From NCBI GenBank assembly GCA_964346355.1, contig CAYFUH010000045.1:1-10603 (forward strand): a stretch of 10,603 nucleotides of DNA, given 5' to 3'. A program made the translations under genes and the position numbers. Shown here piece by piece: positions 6,404-10,603 of this stretch; within the stretch, counting starts at the first letter, position 1; each line of letters begins with the position of its first letter. The notes under the pieces are model-generated. The model made no database searches and was not told the DNA's origin. It was given only the letters and a program-made list of their open reading frames with translations. The stretch comes from UBA6115 sp964346355. Lineage in GTDB: Bacteria; Bacillota; Clostridia; Christensenellales; Aristaeellaceae.

Positions 6404-6404
6404 T
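6380..6404. promoter_or_regulatory. 25-bp dyad, candidate operator over the rubrerythrin promoter
   Basis: ATTGACATGCAT (6380-6391) and ATGCAGATCAAT (6393-6404) form an inverted repeat around one central base, with 10 of 12 positions symmetric. The core TGCATTATGCA is perfect. It covers exactly the -35 element and spacer of the rbr promoter. The sequence does not match the PerR box (TTATAATNATTATAA) or the Rex box, so the cognate regulator is unknown. Confidence 0.55.
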
Positions 6405-6407
6405 TCA

Positions 6408-6524
6408 TCAAAACAGTTCAATCAGCGCGGCTAAGGAGCCGCCCACAATCAAAAAGGCCAAAACAATGCTGAGCACCCGTGCGAACAGGGTGTTTTTGCT
6501 TCTCTTTTTTGCGCGTGTTGTCAC
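6408..6524 (-). CDS. 38-residue single-pass membrane protein
   Basis: A GTG start (6524-6522) is preceded 7 bases upstream by AGGAG (plus-strand 6532-6536), and the frame ends at TGA 6408-6410. The N-terminus MTTRAKKRSKNTLFAR is strongly basic. It is followed by one hydrophobic helix (VLSIVLAFLIVGGSLAALI) and a short ELF tail, the pattern of a small inner-membrane protein with cytosolic N-terminus. A near-consensus promoter lies upstream and rbr lies immediately downstream on the same strand. I do not recognise the family; small basic-plus-TM proteins are common in clostridia. Its function is unknown, and the ribosome binding site, promoter and membrane topology together argue that it is real. 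Confidence 0.7.
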   Translation of the reverse strand: MTTRAKKRSKNTLFARVLSIVLAFLIVGGSLAALIELF

Positions 6525-6575
6525 GATCAATCTCCTAAAACCAGTAATTATACCCATTAAAATGAGTTTAAACAT

Positions 6576-6604
6576 AGTATAGAGAGGACCCGAAATTTTG
6601 TCAA
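6576..6604 (-). promoter_or_regulatory. Strong promoter of the small membrane protein gene
   Basis: On the minus strand a consensus TTGACA (6604-6599), a 17-base spacer and TATACT (6581-6576, five of six matches) form a near-ideal sigma-A promoter. A second TATAAT follows closer to the gene but lacks a matching -35. The promoter is divergent from that of nrdD, about 100 bases apart. Confidence 0.75.
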
Positions 6605-6653
6605 GAAGGGCTGTTTACCCTGCCAATGACAGGCATGCGCCCGCTTCCTGCAC

Positions 6654-6700
6654 CCACTATATATTGTATACATACAAAAATGAAACACCACCATTAGCGA
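6654..6700 (+). promoter_or_regulatory. NrdR box pair upstream of nrdD
   Basis: Box 1 (6654-6669) contains CTATATATTG, which fits the core of the known NrdR consensus acaCwAtATaTwGtgt. Box 2 (6685-6700, ACACCACCATTAGCGA) is weaker, matching at aca, C, A, T, w, G and g. It starts exactly 31 bases after box 1, three helical turns, the usual arrangement for this repressor. NrdR binds ATP/dATP and represses ribonucleotide reductase genes. The boxes lie just upstream of the nrdD -35. Confidence 0.7.
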
Positions 6701-6707
6701 TTTGTGC

Positions 6708-6737
6708 TTGACAGGGGGCGGTTGACCTGTCTATAAT
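6708..6737 (+). promoter_or_regulatory. Consensus promoter of nrdD
   Basis: TTGACA (6708-6713) and TATAAT (6732-6737) are both perfect, with an 18-base spacer. An inverted repeat GACAGG (6710-6715) / CCTGTC (6726-6731) sits across the -35 and spacer. A start near 6744 would give a leader of about 50 bases before the nrdD ATG. Confidence 0.85.
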
Positions 6738-6794
6738 CAGTTTGCTTTTTCATGATGATAAAAAATGAATTCATGAGGTTATAGGAGGCTTGCT

Positions 6795-9113
6795 ATGATT
6801 ACTACGATTGTGAAGCGTGACGGACGGACTGTGCCCTTTGAGTCCGGGAAAATTGAGCAGGCCATTGCCCGCGCCCTGGCAGCCAGCGGCAGCCAGAAAG
6901 GGGCCGAAACCGCGCGCGATCTGGCCGCGGTTGTCACCCACGAGCTGGAGACCAGCGAAGCCATCCCCACCAGCCCCTCCGTGGAGCAGGTGCAGGACGT
7001 GGTGGAGCGCGTGCTGATTGAAAAAGGCTTTGTGTTAACCGCCAAGGCCTATATCCTCTACCGCGCCGAGCGCAGCCGCGTGCGCGAGATGAACACCCGC
7101 CTCATGAAAACCTATGAGGACATCACCTTTTCTGACGCCGTTGATTCAGACATCAAGCGCGAGAACGCCAATATTGACGGCGACAGCGCCATGGGCAGCA
7201 TGCTCAAGTTTGGGTCCGAAGGCGCCAAGCAGTTTTATGACATGTATGTGCTCAACCCCAAGCACGCCGAAGCCCACCGCGCGGGCGACATCCACATCCA
7301 TGACCTGGACTTCTTAACGCTCACCACCACCTGCTGCCAGATTGACCTGCTCAAGCTGTTTGAAAACGGCTTTTCCACCGGCCACGGCGTCCTGCGGGAG
7401 CCCAAGGACATCGCCTCCTATTCCGCGCTGTGCTGCATTGCCATTCAGGCGAACCAGAACGACCAGCACGGCGGGCAGAGCATTGTCAATTTTGATTACG
7501 GCATGGCGCCCGGCGTCAAGAAGACCTATAAAAAGCGCTTCCGCGACAATGTAAGCCGCTTGCTGGACGCGAACCATGACATTGAGGACGCCGATGCCGT
7601 CACCCGCGCCATGTTAGCCGCGGTGGAGGAGGAGACCGGCCTTTTCCCCGAGATGGAAGAAAAAGAGGCCTTTGACACCGCGCTCATCGCGCAGCTGACC
7701 CAGCATATGACGCAGGAGGAGGCCAACAAGCTGCTCAAGTCCGTGCGCAAGTTCTCCGGCAAGGAGATCGTCCGCGCCACCTACCAGGCCATGGAAGCGC
7801 TGGTGCACAACCTCAACACCATGAACAGCCGCGCCGGCGCGCAGGTGCCCTTCTCTTCCATCAACTACGGCATGGATACCTCCCCGGAGGGCCGCCTGGT
7901 GATGGAACAATTGCTGCTGGCGACGGAAGCCGGCCTGGGCCGCGGGGAGACGCCCATCTTCCCCATCCAGATCTTCCGCGTAAAGGAAGGCGTCAACTAC
8001 AACCCCGAGGACCCCAACTACGACCTCTTCCGCCTGGCCATCCGCTGCTCGGCCAAGCGGCTCTTCCCCAATTTCTCCTTCCTGGACGCGCCCTATAACC
8101 TCAAGTACTATAAGCCCGGCCACCCGGAGACCGAGGTGGGCTACATGGGCTGCCGCACCCGCGTGTTGGCCAATGCCTATGACGGCGGCGAGGAAGTCGC
8201 CCCCCGGCGCGGCAACCTGTCCTTCACCAGCATCAACCTGCCGCGCATCGCCATTGAGGCCAAGGGCGACATCCCCTGGTTTTATGAGGAGTTGGAGCGC
8301 AAGATGGACCTGGTGTTTGACCAGCTCAACGAACGCTTTGAGATCATCGCGCGCAAGAAGGTATACAACTTCCCCTTCTTAATGGGGCAGCATGTCTGGA
8401 AGGACAGCGAGAAACTCAAGTGGGATGACGAGGTGCGCGAGGTCTTAAAGCACGGCACGCTCACCATGGGCTTCATCGGCCTGGCAGAGACCTTGGTCGC
8501 CCTGCGCGGCAAGCACCACGGCGAGAGCGAGGAAAGCCAGAACCTGGGACTTGAGATCGTGGGCTTCATGCGCCGGTATCTTGATAAAAAATCCGAGGAA
8601 CACAAGCTGAACTACACCCTGATCGCGACGCCCGCCGAAGGCCTCTCCGGCCGCTTTGTGCGCCTGGACCGCGAGAAGTTTGGCCCCATCCCCGGCGTGA
8701 CAGACCGCGACTACTACACCAACTCCTTCCACATCCCGGTGTACTTCCCCATCAGCGCGTTTAAAAAGATCAGCCTGGAAGCGCCCTACCACGCGCTCAC
8801 CAATGCCGGGCACATCACCTATGTGGAGATGGACGGCGACCCGCTGAAGAACCTGGACGCCTTTGAGAAGATCGTCCGCCACATGCACGAGACCGGCGTG
8901 GGCTACGGCTCCATCAACCACCCGGTGGACCGCGACCCCGTCTGCGGCTACAACGGCATCATCGGCGATACCTGCCCGCAGTGCGGCCGCAGCGAGGAGG
9001 AGCACAAGTTTGAGCGCATCCGCCGCATCACCGGCTACCTGGTGGGCACCACCGACCGCTTCAACAACGCCAAGCAGGCGGAGGAGCACGAAAGAGTGAA
9101 ACACAGTGTTTGA
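6795..9113 (+). CDS. nrdD: Anaerobic (class III) ribonucleoside-triphosphate reductase
   Basis: The 772-residue enzyme reduces ribonucleoside triphosphates to deoxyribonucleotides without oxygen, using a glycyl radical. An N-terminal ATP-cone (about 1-95, starting ITTIVKRDGRTVPFESGKIEQAI) senses ATP/dATP. The barrel carries the active-site cysteines in TTTCCQIDLLKLF and YMGCRTRVLANAYDGG. The C-terminus has the radical loop RRITGYLVGT with Gly747. A short zinc motif precedes it, with Cys717, Cys727 and Cys730 visible and Asp714 where a CxxC pair would place a fourth cysteine. Length is typical of clostridial NrdD. The ribosome binding site ATAGGAGG lies 7 bases before the ATG. Transcription is from a consensus promoter next to NrdR boxes. 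Its activase NrdG is encoded 120 bases downstream. Confidence 0.98.
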   Translation: MITTIVKRDGRTVPFESGKIEQAIARALAASGSQKGAETARDLAAVVTHELETSEAIPTSPSVEQVQDVVERVLIEKGFVLTAKAYILYRAERSRVREMNTRLMKTYEDITFSDAVDSDIKRENANIDGDSAMGSMLKFGSEGAKQFYDMYVLNPKHAEAHRAGDIHIHDLDFLTLTTTCCQIDLLKLFENGFSTGHGVLREPKDIASYSALCCIAIQANQNDQHGGQSIVNFDYGMAPGVKKTYKKRFRDNVSRLLDANHDIEDADAVTRAMLAAVEEETGLFPEMEEKEAFDTALIAQLTQHMTQEEANKLLKSVRKFSGKEIVRATYQAMEALVHNLNTMNSRAGAQVPFSSINYGMDTSPEGRLVMEQLLLATEAGLGRGETPIFPIQIFRVKEGVNYNPEDPNYDLFRLAIRCSAKRLFPNFSFLDAPYNLKYYKPGHPETEVGYMGCRTRVLANAYDGGEEVAPRRGNLSFTSINLPRIAIEAKGDIPWFYEELERKMDLVFDQLNERFEIIARKKVYNFPFLMGQHVWKDSEKLKWDDEVREVLKHGTLTMGFIGLAETLVALRGKHHGESEESQNLGLEIVGFMRRYLDKKSEEHKLNYTLIATPAEGLSGRFVRLDREKFGPIPGVTDRDYYTNSFHIPVYFPISAFKKISLEAPYHALTNAGHITYVEMDGDPLKNLDAFEKIVRHMHETGVGYGSINHPVDRDPVCGYNGIIGDTCPQCGRSEEEHKFERIRRITGYLVGTTDRFNNAKQAEEHERVKHSV

Positions 9114-9167
9114 TACCAGAGTGAAGTCAGAATAACAATTGATGATTGAAGTGTAATGAAAGTTCTT

Positions 9168-9211
9168 AGGGGGTCTGGGGGCATTCTTTCAAGAATGCCC
9201 CCAGCGTCCCC
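9168..9211. repeat. Long palindromic hairpin between nrdD and nrdG
   Basis: CTGGGGGCATTCTT (9175-9188) pairs perfectly with AAGAATGCCCCCAG (9191-9204), and outer G-rich and C-rich flanks (9169-9172 with 9207-9210) can pair beyond a 2x2 mismatch. There is no T-tract, so it is not a classical terminator. It resembles the dispersed G-rich/C-rich hairpin repeats I recall between genes in related clostridial genomes, but I cannot test copy number here. It could also partly limit or stabilise read-through from nrdD to nrdG. Confidence 0.6.
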
Positions 9212-9233
9212 TCTCCCCGCCCCAGGAGGCAGC

Positions 9234-9740
9234 ATGGACATCCAGATCAACGGCATCATGAACGACAGTATTGTGGACGGGCCGGGGCTGCGGCTGGCTG
9301 TGTTTGTGCAGGGCTGCCCGCACCGCTGCCCGGGCTGCCACAACCCGGAGACCTTTGACAAAAAGGGCGGGCGGCGGATGCAGACGGAGGAGATTATCCA
9401 GATGCTGCGGGATAACCCGCTGCTGGATGGGCTGACCTTGTCCGGCGGGGAGCCGTTTGAGCAGCCAGAAGCCTGTCTGGTGCTGGCGGAAGCGGCAAAG
9501 GCTTTGGGGCTGAATGTGTGGATTTATTCGGGCTACACCTATGAGGCCTTAAAAAAGCAGAAAAACGCGGCGGTTGTAGGCCTGCTGGCGCTGTGTGATG
9601 TGCTGGTGGACGGCCCGTTTGTGCTGGCGGAGCGCTCGCTGGAGCTGGATTTTCGCGGCAGCAAAAACCAGCGGCTGATTGATTTGAAGAAAACGCGTGA
9701 GGCGGGCAGCGTGGCGCTGTGGGCGCGCCCGGCCTGGTAG
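9234..9740 (+). CDS. nrdG: Anaerobic ribonucleotide reductase activating protein
   Basis: The 168-residue radical-SAM activase uses a [4Fe-4S] cluster to cleave S-adenosylmethionine and generate the glycyl radical on NrdD. The NrdG-type cluster motif CPHRCPGC gives Cys28, Cys32 and Cys35 (C-x3-C-x2-C). The N-terminal INGIMNDSIVDGPGLRLAVFVQG and the SAM-binding SGGEPFEQP (about 74-82) are typical. The protein is of normal family length. ATG 9234 is chosen because AGGAGG (9224-9229) precedes it and family proteins start here; a longer in-frame start at 9156 would run through the palindromic hairpin. The gene is followed 21 bases later by a methyltransferase, with a hairpin around its own stop codon. 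Confidence 0.96.
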   Translation: MDIQINGIMNDSIVDGPGLRLAVFVQGCPHRCPGCHNPETFDKKGGRRMQTEEIIQMLRDNPLLDGLTLSGGEPFEQPEACLVLAEAAKALGLNVWIYSGYTYEALKKQKNAAVVGLLALCDVLVDGPFVLAERSLELDFRGSKNQRLIDLKKTREAGSVALWARPAW

Positions 9741-9749
9741 CCAGGCGGG
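9728..9749 (+). promoter_or_regulatory. Stop-codon hairpin covering the downstream ribosome binding site
   Basis: GCCTGG (9732-9737) and CCAGGC (9741-9746) pair around the nrdG stop codon TAG. CCC (9728-9730) can extend the stem with GGG (9747-9749) past one bulged G. The right arm contains AGGCGGG, the likely Shine-Dalgarno sequence of the methyltransferase. Ribosomes finishing nrdG would open the stem, which suggests translational coupling. Confidence 0.45.
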
Positions 9750-9761
9750 TATATATTGGAT

Positions 9762-10553
9762 ATGAAGAAGGATGAGATGCCAGGCGGCTACACCGCCTAT
9801 AACGCCCAGGCCATTGACCGCTGGGTGAAGGAGGGCTGGGAATGGGGCCGGCCCATCTCCAGGGAGGCGTTTGCCCGGGCGCGGGCTGGCGACTGGCAGA
9901 TGCTGCTGACCCCCAACATCCCGGTGCCCAAACACTGGTTTGGGGAGCTGCGGGGCAAGCGGGTGCTTGGCCTGGCCGCGGGGGGCGCCCAGCAGATGCC
10001 TATCTTCGCGGCGCTGGGGGCCAGGTGCACGGTGTTTGATTTGTCGGACAGCCAGCTGGCCAGTGAACGGATGGTAGCCCAAAGGGAGGGCTATGCGATT
10101 GACATTGTAAAGGGGGACATGACCAAGCCTTTCCCCTTCCCGGACGCGCATTTTGACCTGATTTTCCACCCGGTTGCCAACTGCTATATAAGGGAGGTGC
10201 AGCCGGTGTGGGACGAGTGCTGCCGGGTGTTAAAGCCGGGCGGCAGCCTGCTGTCGGGCTTGGATAACGGCGTGGGGTATTTGTTTGATGAAAATGGGCT
10301 GACAGTGACGCACGCCCTGCCCCATGACGATTTACAGGACCCGGACTGGGAAAGCAAGGTGCGGGCATACAACGACAGCCTGCAGTTTTCCCACCCCATC
10401 CAGGTGCAGATTGGCGGTCAATTAAGGGCCGGGTTGATGTTGAAGGACGTGTACGAGGACACCCAGAACGCGGGGCCGCTGCAGGAATTCAACGTGCCCT
10501 GCTTCTTTGCTACCTGGGCTGTGAAACCGATGAAGGAAGGAATGATTTCATGA
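9762..10553 (+). CDS. Class I SAM-dependent methyltransferase
   Basis: The roughly 263-residue product has a Rossmann methyltransferase core: motif I KRVLGLAAGGAQQMPIFAALGA, an acidic strand-2 end CTVFDLSDSQL, the motif GDMTKPFPFPDAHFDLIFHPVANCYI, and the post-core VLKPGGSLLSGL. It resembles Methyltransf_11/25-type small-molecule enzymes. The N-terminal segment YNAQAIDRWVKEGWEWGRPIS is shared by a group of clostridial methyltransferases of unknown substrate. The start is uncertain: GGCGGG (9744-9749) is 6 bases before TTG 9756 and 12 before ATG 9762, and another ATG (9777) follows AAGAAGGA. It lies 21 bases after nrdG and overlaps the next gene by 4 bases (ATGA). It is therefore probably co-transcribed, but no functional tie to ribonucleotide reduction is known to me. 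Confidence 0.88.
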   Translation: MKKDEMPGGYTAYNAQAIDRWVKEGWEWGRPISREAFARARAGDWQMLLTPNIPVPKHWFGELRGKRVLGLAAGGAQQMPIFAALGARCTVFDLSDSQLASERMVAQREGYAIDIVKGDMTKPFPFPDAHFDLIFHPVANCYIREVQPVWDECCRVLKPGGSLLSGLDNGVGYLFDENGLTVTHALPHDDLQDPDWESKVRAYNDSLQFSHPIQVQIGGQLRAGLMLKDVYEDTQNAGPLQEFNVPCFFATWAVKPMKEGMIS

Positions 10554-10603
10554 GTGCAACAACAGTAAAATTAAGCTTTGGCCGTGAGTTTGAGGGCGTG
10601 CTG
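10550..10603 (+). CDS. Start of an unidentified gene, cut by the window edge
   Basis: ATG 10550-10552 overlaps the methyltransferase stop in the ATGA arrangement. GGAAGG (10535-10540) lies 9 bases upstream, so translational coupling in one operon is likely. Only 18 residues are visible (MSATTVKLSFGREFEGVL) and the frame is open at the edge. That is too little to name a family. Confidence 0.7.
   Translation, partial: MSATTVKLSFGREFEGVL

Noticed and set aside
6619..6635. Small hairpin CCTG/CAGG and TGCC/GGCA between the divergent promoters
   Set aside because: The stems are only four pairs each and mutually exclusive; this is expected by chance.
8445..9104. A 219-codon minus-strand frame opposite nrdD
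   Set aside because: It is biased in A, V, H and G as expected from the complement of GC-rich coding DNA; nrdD is unambiguous here.
1..10603. CRISPR arrays, tRNA or rRNA genes, insertion sequences, phage or defence modules
   Set aside because: I saw no regularly spaced direct repeats, tRNA-like cloverleaf, transposase or integrase motif, or recognised defence domain anywhere in the window.

Overview
The window looks like chromosomal DNA from an anaerobic, fairly GC-rich member of the Clostridia (Bacillota). The evidence is an oxygen-independent class III ribonucleotide reductase (nrdD-nrdG), a rubrerythrin, a Cys-type sulfatase, strong purine-rich Shine-Dalgarno sites, TTGACA/TATAAT promoters, and a secreted protein with clostridial-style wall or surface repeats. 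Genus cannot be settled from sequence alone; a lineage near Oscillospirales or Christensenellales is my guess.

Layout. The left edge (1-206) holds the possible 3' tail of one gene and a GC-rich hairpin. A minus-strand PHP-domain phosphoesterase follows (207-1091). Bases 1092-1621 carry no convincing gene, only two hairpins, a doubtful 68-codon frame and a candidate promoter. Three plus-strand genes come next: a secreted protein with a cohesin-like N-terminal part and three degenerate W/C/GH repeats (1622-2911, own terminator); a YjdM/PhnA-type zinc-ribbon protein (3077-3412, own promoter and terminator); and an AAC(3)-family acyl-CoA-dependent N-acetyltransferase (3546-4286). The last converges, with only 6 bp between stop codons, on a minus-strand sulfatase (4293-5690). 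Upstream of the sulfatase, also on the minus strand, are rubrerythrin (5806-6357, strong terminator) and an untracked 38-codon single-pass membrane protein (6408-6524) with a near-consensus promoter.

The right third is a plus-strand cluster: nrdD (6795-9113), nrdG (9234-9740), a SAM-dependent methyltransferase (9762-10553) and the start of one more gene overlapping it by 4 bp (10550-). nrdD has a fully consensus promoter preceded by a recognisable NrdR box and a weaker second box one 31-bp step downstream. This fits repression by NrdR when nucleotide pools are adequate. NrdG is the radical-SAM activase that installs the glycyl radical on NrdD.

Most genes are ordinary housekeeping or accessory functions. 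I see no transposon, CRISPR array, phage module or defence island. The parts most worth a second look are the small membrane protein, the 25-bp dyad in the rubrerythrin promoter, the hairpin enclosing the nrdG stop codon, the palindromic repeat between nrdD and nrdG, and the secreted repeat protein.
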